DNA of 64,000 bases from Rhizobium leguminosarum (GTDB lineage Bacteria > Pseudomonadota > Alphaproteobacteria > Rhizobiales > Rhizobiaceae), in contig NZ_CP025012.1 of NCBI RefSeq assembly GCF_002953715.1, forward strand, positions 4,149,001 through 4,213,000, given 5' to 3'. The notes under the pieces were generated by a model, which saw only the letters and a program-made list of their open reading frames with translations, was not told the DNA's origin and did not search any database. Both the position numbers and the translations under genes were made by a program. Shown here in pieces: positions 47,698 through 57,641 of this stretch (position 1 is the first letter of the stretch; each line of letters opens with the position of its first letter).

Positions 47698-48861
47698 TTA
47701 CTCTGCGGCGCGCCTCTCATGGTGCAGTGCAAGATATTCCGCACTGCGCATCTCAAACAGGCGCGACACCGTGCGGTCGAATTCGAAGCCTTCGGTGCCG
47801 CGACGCTGCAACAGCAGTTCCTCCGGCATCGCCGCCGCGGAAATGTAAAGCCGCACGGCATGATCGTAGAACGTATCGACCATAATGATGAACCGTTTGA
47901 TCTGGTTCCGCTTTTCCGGTCCGAGCAACGGAATGTGATCGACAAAGACCATATCGAAGCGTTCGGCGATGGCGAGGAAGTCGACCGCGCCTAGCGGTTT
48001 GTCGCAAAGATCGGTGAAAGAGAACCGCGCCATGCGGTCGATGGCGAGCGGCACATGGATGTGGCGCCCCTTCATCGGAATATCCAGCGGCTGCGCCTTG
48101 CGCCCATGCAGCGCCTGTGTCCAGGACGCATCCATCGCCATGTCGTTATGCTCGTTGATCGGCACCAGATAGACCGGCTGGCTGCTCAGCTTCTCCATCC
48201 GGTAGTCGGTCGGCGAATCCAGGGTGACGACATCGACATGCTGCTTGAGCAGGCCGACGAACGGCAGGAAGAGGCCGCGATTGAGACCATCCGTGTAGAG
48301 ATTGTCGGGCTCGACGTTCGAGGTCGCGACCAGCACGCATCCGCGCGCGAAAAGCTCGGAGAACAACCGCGACAGGATCATCGCATCGGCGATGTCGGTG
48401 ACCGTGAACTCGTCGAAGCAGAGCAGCTCGGCCTCGTCGTAAAGCGCTGCGGCGACCGGCGGCATCGGATCGGCCTGCTTCGTCTCGCCGTTCTTGAGCT
48501 TCAGCCGGTGCGCCGCGATGCGGTTGTGCACATCCGCCATGAATTCGTGGAAATGCGCCCGCCGTTTTTTCCTGCACGGCGCCATCGCGAAGAACATATC
48601 CATCAGCATGGTCTTGCCGCGCCCGACGCTGCCGTGGATATAAAGCCCCTTGATGCCGTCGGCGGATTTCTTCCTGGCGGCAAACAGCCAGCCGAGCGCA
48701 CTCGATTTTGCCGCCGGCCGCAGCTGCTTCAGGCCGGCAAGCACCCGATCGAGGCTCTTTGCCACGTCCATCTGGGCGGAATCGACCTGAAGGGCGCCCG
48801 ATGCGGTCAGCGCTTTAAGCTGTTCGCAGACGCTGAGCGCATAATCCGGCATTGGTTGCAT
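47698..48861 (-). CDS. zapE: Cell-division AFG1-like ATPase ZapE
   Basis: A 387-residue AFG1/ZapE ATPase with P-loop GSVGRGKTMLMDMFF, Walker B LLCFDEFTVTDIADAMIL and sensor motif VATSNVEPDNLYTDGLNR. ZapE acts on the Z-ring in E. coli, and homologues affect membrane-protein quality control. It stands directly upstream of mdh, its usual place in Rhizobiaceae. Confidence 0.93.
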   Translation of the reverse strand: MQPMPDYALSVCEQLKALTASGALQVDSAQMDVAKSLDRVLAGLKQLRPAAKSSALGWLFAARKKSADGIKGLYIHGSVGRGKTMLMDMFFAMAPCRKKRRAHFHEFMADVHNRIAAHRLKLKNGETKQADPMPPVAAALYDEAELLCFDEFTVTDIADAMILSRLFSELFARGCVLVATSNVEPDNLYTDGLNRGLFLPFVGLLKQHVDVVTLDSPTDYRMEKLSSQPVYLVPINEHNDMAMDASWTQALHGRKAQPLDIPMKGRHIHVPLAIDRMARFSFTDLCDKPLGAVDFLAIAERFDMVFVDHIPLLGPEKRNQIKRFIIMVDTFYDHAVRLYISAAAMPEELLLQRRGTEGFEFDRTVSRLFEMRSAEYLALHHERRAAE

Positions 48862-48908
48862 GAGGGCATATCCGCCTGTCAGTCAACGGCGGAGACCCGC
48901 CGGACCAT

Positions 48909-49424
48909 TTACCGGCTGAGACTGATCGACTGGCCTGTGCTCGTCTGTCCCTGGAAGCGGTTGTCGGCCGTCTTGTAGACGCTGCCGAGCTGGTTGCCGG
49001 AGCGGTCCTTGAGCAGCACCTGCTTGCCGGCGACCTCCCAGGAGCCCATCGCCGTCAGCTCGCCGACACAGCCACGCGTTCCACCGCGCGAACCGCTGCC
49101 GAGATTGGTGAGCGTCAGGAACATGTCGCAGCTACCGTTGACGCGCCAGCTTCCGACCATCGATTCCTTGGTGATATCGAGCGCATTCGCGGCCATTGCA
49201 CCAGGTTCAGCGCCCGGCATCGGCGCCGTCGTCGTCGGCGCGGCCGGAAACTGCGAGCCGCCGGTCGGCGGCGGAAGCTGCCCGCCCTGCACCGAGGGCA
49301 CCGGCTGCGCCGTCAACGGCGCCGGGCCGGCACTGGCGTTGGAGCTGTAATCATATGCCGTACGCTGACAACCGGCTAGCGACAGAACCACCACCAGACC
49401 TGTCATCGCATATCGCAACTGCAT
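48909..49424 (-). CDS. Omp19-like lipoprotein with protease-inhibitor (Inh/AprI) domain
   Basis: A 171-residue lipoprotein. The signal peptide ends in the lipobox LSLAGC, followed by a Pro-rich spacer and a C-terminal Inh domain with two cysteines ([15 protein letters not shown]) and the ending [15 protein letters not shown], very close in pattern to Brucella Omp19. Omp19 sits on the outer membrane and inhibits host proteases. Three consecutive ATGs follow AGGAG; I chose the third because its spacing is best. Confidence 0.83.
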   Translation of the reverse strand: MQLRYAMTGLVVVLSLAGCQRTAYDYSSNASAGPAPLTAQPVPSVQGGQLPPPTGGSQFPAAPTTTAPMPGAEPGAMAANALDITKESMVGSWRVNGSCDMFLTLTNLGSGSRGGTRGCVGELTAMGSWEVAGKQVLLKDRSGNQLGSVYKTADNRFQGQTSTGQSISLSR

Positions 49425-49560
49425 CATCATACTCCTGAATTCGGCCATCGCCGTAGAGAAACGGGCGTGAGACAAGTCCGATTATCGTAATTCGATTTGG
49501 TTAATCAAGTCGTGCTGCATAAATTGCCCGTGACAACAACTAACCGAAAAACGATACAGT

Positions 49561-50379
49561 TCAATTGTCCCGCTGCAAAACTTCCTGCACATAGAATTTG
49601 TCAGCAAGGTGTTGCGCGCGTTCATCTCTGTCAGGATCCCTGTCGAACTCGCGCAATGTCTCGGAATAGCGCTCCAGTGCACCCTGCAGGAACACTTGCA
49701 CCAGGCCCGGTGGCAGGCCTACACCCATTTCGCGCGTCTGCTTCTTGACATGCACGAGATCGAGTATCGCTGCTCGAAGTTCCGGCGCGACGGAGATCGT
49801 CTCAAGGCATTCCAGCATATTCATCGGCGGCAGCACGCGATATGAACGCTGGCGCATCCATTCGAGCGCGATGGCCGGACGCAGGGCGTAGAGCAGCGTC
49901 TTCAGCTTGATCACGTCTTCGCCATGGCTTTGAAAATGCCGCCGCATAAGTCCGACATAATGCGCAGCGACCTTTTCCGGCACCATGACGCGATCAAGAA
50001 ACGCGCCGAGACGAGAGCGAAAACCGGCTTCCTCTTCGTAGGCGATCGGCGATTTCAGCCATTCGACCACCACCGCGTTTCCCTTGAGCGCAAGCCGCAA
50101 AGCCTTTCTGAGATCCCAGCCGCCGGTATCGATATCGCCAATGATCGGGAACTCGATGACGTCGCGCGCCGAAACAAGAGCAAGATGATGTTCGACGGGT
50201 CGGATGTAGACAAAGCGACAATCATAATCGCTGTCGGGAGATGGAAAGCCCCAGGCGCGGCTACCACTTTCGATAGCAAAACCGATGCGGATGCCCTGTT
50301 CGCGCACCGAGGCAAGCCGCGACCTGATCTCTGTGACGGCGTCGGGATCGAAGCCGTCTATTCCGCCATCGGTATGCAC
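49561..50379 (-). CDS. Predicted nucleotidyltransferase (RlaP / COG3541 type)
   Basis: A 272-residue DNA-polymerase-beta-superfamily protein with the catalytic GSRAWGFPSPDSDYDCRFVY (near residues 39-58, two metal-binding Asp), then LVSARDVIEFPIIGDIDTGGWDLRKAL and a helical C-terminus. The family was named for association with RNA repair in other bacteria; no ligase or other partner is adjacent here. It lies 4 bases after sdhB on the same strand. Confidence 0.8.
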   Translation of the reverse strand: MHTDGGIDGFDPDAVTEIRSRLASVREQGIRIGFAIESGSRAWGFPSPDSDYDCRFVYIRPVEHHLALVSARDVIEFPIIGDIDTGGWDLRKALRLALKGNAVVVEWLKSPIAYEEEAGFRSRLGAFLDRVMVPEKVAAHYVGLMRRHFQSHGEDVIKLKTLLYALRPAIALEWMRQRSYRVLPPMNMLECLETISVAPELRAAILDLVHVKKQTREMGVGLPPGLVQVFLQGALERYSETLREFDRDPDRDERAQHLADKFYVQEVLQRDN

Positions 50380-50383
50380 CTGA

Positions 50384-51163
50384 TCAAACCCGGCGCTCGA
50401 CCATCATCTTCTTGATTTCGGCGATCGCCTTGGCCGGGTTGAGGCCCTTCGGGCAGGTCTGCGCACAGTTCATGATCGTGTGGCAGCGATAGAGGCGGAA
50501 CGGATCCTCGAGATTGTCGAGGCGCTCGCCGGTCGCCTCGTCTCTGGAATCGATCAGCCAGCGATAGGCCTGCAGCAGAACGGCCGGACCGAGATAACGG
50601 TCGCCGTTCCACCAGTAGCTCGGACAGGAGGTCGAGCAGCAGGCGCAAAGGATGCATTCATAGAGGCCGTCCAGCTTCTGCCGGTCCTCATGGCTCTGCT
50701 TCCATTCCTTGGCCGGCGCCGGCGACACCGTCTTCAGCCATGGCTCGATCGAACGATGCTGGGCATAGAAGTTGGTGAGGTCGGGAACCAGATCCTTGAC
50801 GACGGGCAGATGCGGCAGCGGATAGATCTTCACCGCGCCCTTGATATCGTCGAGGCCCTTGGTGCAGGCGAGCGTGTTCGTGCCGTCGATATTCATCGCG
50901 CAGGAGCCGCAGATGCCCTCGCGACAGGAGCGACGCAGCGTCAGCGTCGGGTCGATCTTGTTCTTGATGTAGAGCAGACCGTCGAGCACCATCGGCCCGC
51001 AATCGTCGACGTCGATATAGAAGGTATCGATAGACGGGTTCTGACCGTCATCGGGGCTCCAGCGGTAGACGCGGAATTCGCGGGTGTTCGTCGCACCCGC
51101 CGGCTTCGGCCAGACCTTGCCTTCGCGCATCTGGGAGTTTTTGGGGAGAGCGAGTTCAACCAT
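50384..51163 (-). CDS. sdhB: Succinate dehydrogenase iron-sulfur subunit
   Basis: A 259-residue subunit with all three cluster motifs: [21 protein letters not shown] ligands for [2Fe-2S], [12 protein letters not shown] for [4Fe-4S], and [17 protein letters not shown] for [3Fe-4S]. It passes electrons from the flavin to quinone. A small secreted-protein gene lies between it and sdhA. Confidence 0.97.
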   Translation of the reverse strand: MVELALPKNSQMREGKVWPKPAGATNTREFRVYRWSPDDGQNPSIDTFYIDVDDCGPMVLDGLLYIKNKIDPTLTLRRSCREGICGSCAMNIDGTNTLACTKGLDDIKGAVKIYPLPHLPVVKDLVPDLTNFYAQHRSIEPWLKTVSPAPAKEWKQSHEDRQKLDGLYECILCACCSTSCPSYWWNGDRYLGPAVLLQAYRWLIDSRDEATGERLDNLEDPFRLYRCHTIMNCAQTCPKGLNPAKAIAEIKKMMVERRV

Positions 51164-51172
51164 AGTAAGATC

Positions 51173-51514
51173 CTAGTTTGCCGACAGGAATTCTGTCTTC
51201 ACATAACCCTTGCAACCACCGAACGCAGCGTTGCTGGCACGAACGAAGGCCACTGCACCAGAACGTTCTAAAACCTCTGCTTTGGTCCCGGGTCGAACCA
51301 CACAAGCGAGATCCTTGGACATGAACTGATTGCCGACAACCAGGGAATCGTGGGCAGCCTTAGCCGCTTTGGCCGAATTCCAAACTCCAACTTCGTTACT
51401 TACGGCGGCACCGACACCGCCCGGAGCTCGCAACTTGTAGCGATCGGCCGGCAAGGCAGAGGACGACACCATCAAGGTAACCGCGACAATTGAGAGAAAG
51501 ACAGCCTTCCTCAT
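51173..51514 (-). CDS. Small secreted protein encoded between sdhA and sdhB
   Basis: A 113-residue protein with signal peptide MRKAVFLSIVAVTLMVSSSA. The mature part looks like a single SH3-like barrel with two cysteines (LACVVRPGTKAEVLER, GGCKGYVKTEFL) that could form a disulfide. No enzyme motif. Its ATG is one base after the sdhA stop, and its own stop is 9 bases before sdhB, so it is cotranslated with complex II. Possible envelope role; not identified. Confidence 0.75.
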   Translation of the reverse strand: MRKAVFLSIVAVTLMVSSSALPADRYKLRAPGGVGAAVSNEVGVWNSAKAAKAAHDSLVVGNQFMSKDLACVVRPGTKAEVLERSGAVAFVRASNAAFGGCKGYVKTEFLSAN

Positions 51515-51515
51515 C

Positions 51516-53357
51516 TTAGTATACACGCGCCTTCGGCTCGATCTTGTGCGGATCGATGCCTTCGGCAATGAGCTCGGTGTGAACAGGCCGGTAATCGAGT
51601 TTCACGTCGCCTGCCTCGTTCACCCAGGCGAGCGTGTGTTTGCGCCAGTTGACATCGTCGCGGCCGGCGAATGCACCCTCGGTATAGTCTTCGCGTGCAT
51701 GCGAACCGCGGCTCTCCTTGCGGGCTTCGGCGCCGTAGATCGTCGTGATGGCGTTGGCCATCAGGTTCTGCAGCTCAAGCGTTTCCACGAGGTCGGAGTT
51801 CCAGATCATCGAGCGGTCGGTGACCTTGATGTCCTTCATCTCGCCCCAGATTGCCGAGATGCGCTGGCAGCCCGATTCCAACGATTCCTGCGTGCGGAAG
51901 ACGGCGGCGTCTTCCTGCATGGCGCGCTGCATCTTCTCACGCAGTTCCGCCGTCGGCGTGCCGCCGCTGGCATGACGCAGACCGTCGAAGCGGTCCATGA
52001 TCTTGTCGCAGGCTGCGACATTGAGATGCGGGATCGGCGCTGCGCGGTCGATGACCTCGCCGGCGCGGATCGCAGCGGCGCGGCCGAAGACCACGAGGTC
52101 GATCAGCGAGTTGGAGCCGAGACGGTTGGCGCCGTGCACCGAGGCGCAGCCGGCTTCACCCACAGCCATCAGGCCAGGGATGATCCGTTCCGGATTGGCA
52201 CCGTCGGCGTTCAGCACTTCGCCCCAGTAATTCGTGGGAATGCCGCCCATATTGTAGTGAACGGTCGGCAGAACCGGGATCGGTTCGCGCGTGACGTCGA
52301 CGCCGGCGAAGATCTTGGCGCTCTCGGAAATCCCCGGCAGGCGTTCATGAAGAACCGCCGGATCGAGATGGTCGAGATGCAGGAAGATGTGGTCCTTGTT
52401 TTTGCCGACACCGCGGCCTTCACGGATTTCCAGCGTCATGCAGCGCGAAACGACGTCGCGCGAGGCAAGGTCCTTGGCCGAAGGGGCGTAGCGCTCCATG
52501 AAGCGCTCGCCCTCGGAGTTGACGAGGTAGCCGCCTTCACCGCGAGCGCCTTCGGTGATCAGACAGCCTGAACCGTAGATGCCGGTCGGATGGAATTGAA
52601 CGAATTCCATGTCCTGCAGCGGCAGGCCGGCACGCGCCACCATGCCGCCGCCGTCGCCGGTGCAGGTATGGGCTGATGTTGCCGAGAAATAGGCGCGGCC
52701 GTAGCCGCCGGTCGCCAGCACCACCATCTTGGCGGCGAAGCGATGGATCGTACCGTCATCGAGGCACCAGGCGACGACGCCGGTGCAGCGGCTGCCGTCT
52801 TCCGACATGATCAGGTCGAGCGCGAAGTACTCGATGAAGAATTCGGCATTGTTGCGCAGCGACTGGCCGTAGAGCGTATGCAGGATGGCGTGGCCGGTAC
52901 GGTCGGCAACGGCGCAGGTGCGCTGCACCGGCGGGCCTTCGCCGTAATTCTGCATGTGGCCGCCGAACGGGCGCTGATAGATCTTGCCTTCCTCGTTGCG
53001 CGAGAACGGCACGCCGTAATGCTCGAGCTCATAGACCGCCTTCGGCGCTTCCATGGTGAGATACTGCATGGCGTCGACGTCGCCGAGCCAGTCGGAACCC
53101 TTGACGGTGTCATAGAGGTGCCACTGCCAGCTATCCGGCGTCATGTTGCGCAGCGAGGCAGCAATGCCGCCCTGGGCCGCGACCGTGTGCGAGCGGGTCG
53201 GGAATACCTTGGTGATGCAGGCCGTGCGGAAACCCTGCTCGGCCATGCCGAGTGTGGCGCGCAGCCCGGCGCCGCCGGCGCCGACGACGATTACGTCGTA
53301 GGAGTGGTCGACATACTTGTAGGCCTTGCCATTCTGGGCGGGTGAAGTCGGTGCCAT
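51516..53357 (-). CDS. sdhA: Succinate dehydrogenase flavoprotein subunit
   Basis: A 613-residue flavoprotein: FAD motif [14 protein letters not shown], the covalent-FAD region [15 protein letters not shown], active-site [21 protein letters not shown], and the C-terminal HAREDY. It oxidises succinate to fumarate. It starts 6 bases after sdhD. Confidence 0.98.
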   Translation of the reverse strand: MAPTSPAQNGKAYKYVDHSYDVIVVGAGGAGLRATLGMAEQGFRTACITKVFPTRSHTVAAQGGIAASLRNMTPDSWQWHLYDTVKGSDWLGDVDAMQYLTMEAPKAVYELEHYGVPFSRNEEGKIYQRPFGGHMQNYGEGPPVQRTCAVADRTGHAILHTLYGQSLRNNAEFFIEYFALDLIMSEDGSRCTGVVAWCLDDGTIHRFAAKMVVLATGGYGRAYFSATSAHTCTGDGGGMVARAGLPLQDMEFVQFHPTGIYGSGCLITEGARGEGGYLVNSEGERFMERYAPSAKDLASRDVVSRCMTLEIREGRGVGKNKDHIFLHLDHLDPAVLHERLPGISESAKIFAGVDVTREPIPVLPTVHYNMGGIPTNYWGEVLNADGANPERIIPGLMAVGEAGCASVHGANRLGSNSLIDLVVFGRAAAIRAGEVIDRAAPIPHLNVAACDKIMDRFDGLRHASGGTPTAELREKMQRAMQEDAAVFRTQESLESGCQRISAIWGEMKDIKVTDRSMIWNSDLVETLELQNLMANAITTIYGAEARKESRGSHAREDYTEGAFAGRDDVNWRKHTLAWVNEAGDVKLDYRPVHTELIAEGIDPHKIEPKARVY

Positions 53358-53363
53358 ATCAGC

Positions 53364-53744
53364 TTATCCTACGAATGCGATTTTCAGAATGGCGAAGAGA
53401 CAGAGGCCGGCAATCAGGATCGCAAAGAACGTGTTCAGCATCAGGAGAACGATCTTGCCGAATTCGCCGTGCACGTAATCCTCGATGATGACCTGCATGC
53501 CGAGCTTCATATGAATGACACCGGAGATCACCATCAGCCCCATGACCACGGCGACAAAGGGGTTCGACAGCGCGCGAACCACATCCGCATAAGGCGCGCC
53601 GGCATAGGCGAGCATGAAGAAGACGAAGAAGAGGATCAGCGGAACATTGGCGACGGCCGTCAGCCGCTGGCGCCAGAAATGATCCGTTCCGTCCTTGGCG
53701 GAGCCGAGCCCGCGAACCTTGCCGAGGGGGGTGCGCATATCCAT
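53364..53744 (-). CDS. sdhD: Succinate dehydrogenase membrane anchor subunit
   Basis: A 126-residue protein with three membrane helices and the haem/quinone-proximal segment [22 protein letters not shown], with the axial His in HMKLG. It anchors SdhAB and binds ubiquinone with SdhC. Confidence 0.95.
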   Translation of the reverse strand: MDMRTPLGKVRGLGSAKDGTDHFWRQRLTAVANVPLILFFVFFMLAYAGAPYADVVRALSNPFVAVVMGLMVISGVIHMKLGMQVIIEDYVHGEFGKIVLLMLNTFFAILIAGLCLFAILKIAFVG

Positions 53745-53754
53745 GAGAGGACCT

Positions 53755-54150
53755 TCAGAAGCGAATGAGGAAGCCGATCACCCAGACCAGCACGGTCAGA
53801 CAGAGCGACCCGATGATGTTGGCGATGGCGAGCTTGGTCGAGAACTCTTTCCCGAAGCCATAACCGAGATCCCACATGAAATGGCGGAAGCCGCCGAGCA
53901 TGTGGTGCAGCAGCGCCCAGGTATAGCCGAGAAGCACGAGCTTGCCGAGAAGGCTGCCGAGCACCCAGTTGGCCCAGTCGTAGGAGCCCTGGCCGCTTGC
54001 CGCCGCGATCAGCCACCAGGCGACGAGCAGCGTACCGACATAGAGCGCGCCACCGGTAATGCGGTGGACGATGGACATGACCATGGTGGGAATAGGCTTG
54101 TAGATTTGCAGATGCGGCGATAGGGGCCGGTTATTTGTCACGTTCGCCAT
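53755..54150 (-). CDS. sdhC: Succinate dehydrogenase cytochrome b556 subunit
   Basis: A 131-residue three-helix subunit: [12 protein letters not shown] at the start, [14 protein letters not shown], and the haem His in [13 protein letters not shown]. First gene of sdhCDAB. The ATG at 54150 is chosen because the conserved N-terminus begins there; 15 upstream residues are not conserved. Confidence 0.95.
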   Translation of the reverse strand: MANVTNNRPLSPHLQIYKPIPTMVMSIVHRITGGALYVGTLLVAWWLIAAASGQGSYDWANWVLGSLLGKLVLLGYTWALLHHMLGGFRHFMWDLGYGFGKEFSTKLAIANIIGSLCLTVLVWVIGFLIRF

Positions 54151-54465
54151 CAGAACCTCGCGGCGGCTTCTCTGCGCTCCCGGATTTCGGAGCATGCTCA
54201 GTCAACCACACGAATGACAAAATTCTCTGTGTGCGTTGCATCAATTGCGACGTTTAATCACCGGGAACGCCGACGACAAGCACAATCGCTGTCTGCTTTT
54301 AATTTAATCGATTCGCGTTACCGGGAAGTTTGCAGGCTAAAGAAACTGGTCTTTTCCGCTCAAATTTTGTGCCGGTTGTCCGACCTGAATGGACAAGCTC
54401 CGGCTTTTGGCGCAATCTGGCGTTAACGATTTGTTAGGGATCGGAATTCCGGAGGCCGGCCACCC
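54151..54465. promoter_or_regulatory. Divergent region between sdhC and the secreted-protein gene
   Basis: A 315-bp gap with no gene evident. On the sdh strand a weak promoter can be read as TTGTCG, 17 bases, TAAACG. Toward the secreted-protein gene there is a perfect dyad TTGTCC-N9-GGACAA (54376-54396). No riboswitch or terminator was recognised. Confidence 0.4.
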
Positions 54466-54954
54466 ATGTTTCGCAGTCTGTCCGCAGTCGCCCTGATTGC
54501 CCTGTCCGTGCTTGCTGCACTTCCCGCCGAAGCCGGCGACCGCCGCAACGATCATCGCTTTCCCGGCCATCGTCACGCTTTCCACGGCGGTTTACTCCTC
54601 GGCGAACGTATCGGCTGGCGCGATCGTGGCATCCGTTTCGACAATGCCTATCGATATCGGAACCGCAAAGAACGGATGCCGTACCTGAAACAGTTTTCAT
54701 CGCCGGCGACAAATCGCATCGCCCGCAGCAATCTCATCGTCGTCCTGCCCCAAACGCAGGGCGGCGGCGACACCTATGCCGGCACGTCTTACGTCTATCA
54801 AGCCGATGGCGGAACCTATGTCGGCGGCGAGCGCTACGGCTTCTATCCTCCCGCGCGGCCTGAGCCGCTAGCCCCGAAAGCGAAAGTCATCGATATCGCA
54901 GTGCAGGACGATCCCTGTGCCTACGAGGCCAATGTCTGCGTCATCCGGCCTTAG
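54466..54954 (+). CDS. Secreted hypothetical protein
   Basis: A 162-residue protein with signal peptide (FRSLSAVALIALSVLAALPAEAG). The mature N-terminus is His/Arg-rich (DRRNDHRFPGHRHAFHGG), which could bind metal; the rest has YVYQADGGTYVGGERYGFYPP and two C-terminal cysteines. Not recognised. The TAG stop codon is the first bases of a family-B palindromic element, so the true C-terminus may have been altered by its insertion. Confidence 0.72.
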   Translation: MFRSLSAVALIALSVLAALPAEAGDRRNDHRFPGHRHAFHGGLLLGERIGWRDRGIRFDNAYRYRNRKERMPYLKQFSSPATNRIARSNLIVVLPQTQGGGDTYAGTSYVYQADGGTYVGGERYGFYPPARPEPLAPKAKVIDIAVQDDPCAYEANVCVIRP

Positions 54955-55059
54955 AGCATGTCGCGCAAAAGTGTGCCGCGGTTTTGCGACAACGACATGC
55001 GTAAGGCAAAGACCTAAAGCGCGAGGAGCGAATCTGAAAGATCGCGACGCGCTTTAGCG
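54953..55059. repeat. Two-palindrome element, family B copy B2
   Basis: GAGCATGTCGCGCAAAA...GGTTTTGCGACAACGACATGC, linker, then AAAGCGCGAGGAGCGAATCTG...GATCGCGACGCGCTTTAG. Nearly the same as 59432-59539. It starts within the stop codon of the preceding gene. Confidence 0.75.
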
Positions 55060-55081
55060 CGCGATGACGAACGCAGGCGGC

Positions 55082-55486
55082 TCAAATTTGCCCGGCCCCA
55101 CTCTTTCGCGACGCGGCTACGTCGATACGGATGGCGCACATCGGCGGGAGATTCTTGTCCTCAAACGTCGCCCGCCGTGGCGTTCCGCTATCCGGCATCC
55201 AGGCATCCCAGGCTCTGTTCATTTCCTCGAATGAAGCAAGGTCCCTGAGCCAGATGTTGACGAGAATGATCTCTGACTTGTCGGTACCTTCGCGTAGCAG
55301 CATGTCATTGATGCGTTCCAGTATTTCGTTGGTTTGCGCCGTCACGCTCGCTCCCCTCGCGAGGTTTGCGACCTGGCCGGGCAGATAGGCGGCATCTGCA
55401 AGGAGAGTTTCGTCAACTTTGGCTTGCCCCATCATCGTATTCGCAGACTTCCATGAATGCTTGAGATTGGGTCGTCGACCCTTCAT
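55082..55486 (-). CDS. RidA/YjgF-family protein
   Basis: A 134-residue Rid-family protein: YLPGQVANLA in the strand-turn region, QTNEILERINDMLL helix, SEIILVNIWLRDLASFEEMNRAWDAWM and PRRATFEDKNLPPMCAIRIDVAA, the Arg in PRRAT aligning with the imine-binding Arg of RidA. RidA hydrolyses reactive enamines/imines from amino-acid and amine metabolism. It lies just downstream of a LysR gene and near amine transporters and a ureohydrolase. Confidence 0.85.
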   Translation of the reverse strand: MKGRRPNLKHSWKSANTMMGQAKVDETLLADAAYLPGQVANLARGASVTAQTNEILERINDMLLREGTDKSEIILVNIWLRDLASFEEMNRAWDAWMPDSGTPRRATFEDKNLPPMCAIRIDVAASRKSGAGQI

Positions 55487-55563
55487 CCGATCACTGTGGG
55501 GCTTCGCTCGCCACTTCGGTAGAGGGAATTAAATTGACCCGATATAATGGAAGCTGAACGCTC

Positions 55564-56421
55564 CTAGCTGGACAATATGGCCGTATGCCGCGAAATGAAG
55601 TCCACAAGATAGCGCGCACCTTCGGCCGTCTCGGATTGAGCATACAGACCGATTTCGATGCGCACTGGACCGGGCAGGTCCGCCGATCGGTCAAGCGTCC
55701 GGCAGCCCTCCGGTTTCGTGTTGAGCATCATTGGCGCGATACCGATACCGACGCGAACCGCGGTCGCCATGGCCACCAGCGTCGATGCGACGCACGCCGT
55801 CTTCCACTTGACGTTCCGCTGGGACAGGGCAGCAAGCGTCGGGAGCGTCCAGGGACACTCCTCCTCGAACATAATGATCGGAAGCGGTTTTTCGGCATCC
55901 GCCACAAAGTCGGATCTGACCGTCCACATCAAATATTCGGTCCAGATCAGGGTCGGTTTTCGCGCGAGGCAGGTGATGTCGCAAACCACGAGATCCAGCT
56001 TCCCGTCTTCAAACAGGCTGGCCAGGCGGCGATTCGGCTCGACAATGATGTCGATATCGACCTTCGGGTTCTGGGCTCTGAAGTCACTAAGAATGTCGAT
56101 CAGGTGGCCGGCTGCGAAGTCCTCAACGACGCCGAGGCGAATGCGGTCCTCGATCATCTTGCCTGTCAGCCTTTTCTCGACCTCGTCGCTGAGGGCGACC
56201 ATTTCGCGGGCATAAGCCAGCATGATCTGCCCATGGCTCGTGAGCTCGAGGCCTTTTGACGAACGCGAAAACAGCGTAACGCCGACAAGCTCCTCCAGCT
56301 TGCGGATCTGCATGCTCACGGCGGCCTGCGTTCTGTTCAGCTTGAAGGCTGCTCCATTGACGGTGCCGATCTCCGCGACGGTCAGAAATGCACGAAGCAG
56401 ATAGGAATCAAGATCAAGCAT
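55564..56421 (-). CDS. LysR-family transcriptional regulator
   Basis: A 285-residue regulator with N-terminal helix-turn-helix (TVNGAAFKLNRTQAAVSMQI) and a co-inducer domain. Start choice is uncertain: the Met at 56421 opens the conserved YLLRAFLTVAEIG region, but it has no ribosome site and 56433 is an alternative. It lies between ridA (77 bases) and the ABC importer, all on the minus strand, and is a plausible regulator of both. Confidence 0.88.
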   Translation of the reverse strand: MLDLDSYLLRAFLTVAEIGTVNGAAFKLNRTQAAVSMQIRKLEELVGVTLFSRSSKGLELTSHGQIMLAYAREMVALSDEVEKRLTGKMIEDRIRLGVVEDFAAGHLIDILSDFRAQNPKVDIDIIVEPNRRLASLFEDGKLDLVVCDITCLARKPTLIWTEYLMWTVRSDFVADAEKPLPIIMFEEECPWTLPTLAALSQRNVKWKTACVASTLVAMATAVRVGIGIAPMMLNTKPEGCRTLDRSADLPGPVRIEIGLYAQSETAEGARYLVDFISRHTAILSS

Positions 56422-56566
56422 CAGAAGCCGCATTCCATACTTTGTGGCGCTCGAGAGCCGAGGGCCTCTCCGCCTATAAGCGGATATTGGACGAACCATG
56501 TGCTTCCGGCAACTGGTGACCCTTAGCCCCCGGGCGCAGCGCAAGCTGCGCCCGGTCAATGCCAGC

Positions 56567-57631
56567 TTATCGCGCGAACAGAACGCATGCCTCGGGGGGA
56601 ATGGAAACGCTGATCTCCTGCCCGCGCGCGAAGGCTATGTCCGGACGGTTCGGGCAAGCCGAGATTATGCGGTCGCCACTGACGAGGTCCAGAACGATAT
56701 GCCTGAAGGCACCGAGTGTCACAACGTCGGCAACGCGTCCGGGCATGGCCCCGGCACCCGGAGCGCCGGACGATATCTCGACGCTTTCCGGCCTCACGCA
56801 AATCTCGGCGGCACCTGAAAGACTTCCGGTGAATGCGACCGGAAACTCCCAGCCGGATTCGGAGCGAAATTTGCCGGCCGTTCCGTCCGCGGCCGAAATC
56901 GAGCCATGAATCCAATTCGTCCGACCCATGAAATCCGCGACGAAATGCGAGTCTGGACGCCAATACACATCATCCGGCCGGCCGGATTGCATGATGGCCC
57001 CACGATTCATCACGAATATGCGCTCTCCCAGGCTCATCGCCTCCTCCTGGTCGTGGGTTACCACGATGGCGGTCGAGCCGACCGCGGCGAGCACATCCTT
57101 CAATTCGGTGCGCAGCTCATGGCGAAGTTTGGCGTCGAGGGCCGACAGGGGCTCATCCAGAAGAACAAGGCTCGGATGGGTGGCGAGCGCCCGCGCAAGG
57201 GCAACACGCTGCTGCTGGCCGCCGCTCAACTGGTGCGGCCGCCGCTGTCCGAAACCGGTGAGCCGGACGAGCTCAAGCATCTCGGCAATGCGGCGCGGTA
57301 TTTGCCCCGGCGGATGGTTGCGATGGCGAAGTCCGTAACCGATGTTCTGTTCGACGGTCATATGCGGGAAAAGTGCATAGTGCTGGAACAGCAGCCCGAC
57401 ATTGCGCTCATAGGGTTTCAATCCGGCCATCGGCTCGCCGTCGATCAGGATCGAGCCTTTGTCGGGCCGCTCGAATCCGGCAATGAGCCGAAGAATGGTG
57501 GTCTTGCCGCAGCCGCTCGGTCCAAGCAGTGCGATTGTTTCACCTGGGTTCACCGAGAAGGAGATATCACCGAGGGCGACCGTTTCGCCGAAGCGCTTGC
57601 TGACCCCTTGAAATTCCACGGCAGAAATCAT
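56567..57631 (-). CDS. ABC transporter ATP-binding protein (PotA type)
   Basis: A 354-residue ATPase with Walker A LLGPSGCGKTT, signature LSGGQQQRVALARAL, Walker B LVLLDEPLSALDAKLR, H-switch VVTHDQEEA and a C-terminal TOBE domain. This arrangement is that of spermidine/putrescine and iron importers. It is last in its operon, 10 bases after the permease. Confidence 0.9.
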   Translation of the reverse strand: MISAVEFQGVSKRFGETVALGDISFSVNPGETIALLGPSGCGKTTILRLIAGFERPDKGSILIDGEPMAGLKPYERNVGLLFQHYALFPHMTVEQNIGYGLRHRNHPPGQIPRRIAEMLELVRLTGFGQRRPHQLSGGQQQRVALARALATHPSLVLLDEPLSALDAKLRHELRTELKDVLAAVGSTAIVVTHDQEEAMSLGERIFVMNRGAIMQSGRPDDVYWRPDSHFVADFMGRTNWIHGSISAADGTAGKFRSESGWEFPVAFTGSLSGAAEICVRPESVEISSGAPGAGAMPGRVADVVTLGAFRHIVLDLVSGDRIISACPNRPDIAFARGQEISVSIPPEACVLFAR

Positions 57632-57641
57632 CGTATTGTCC

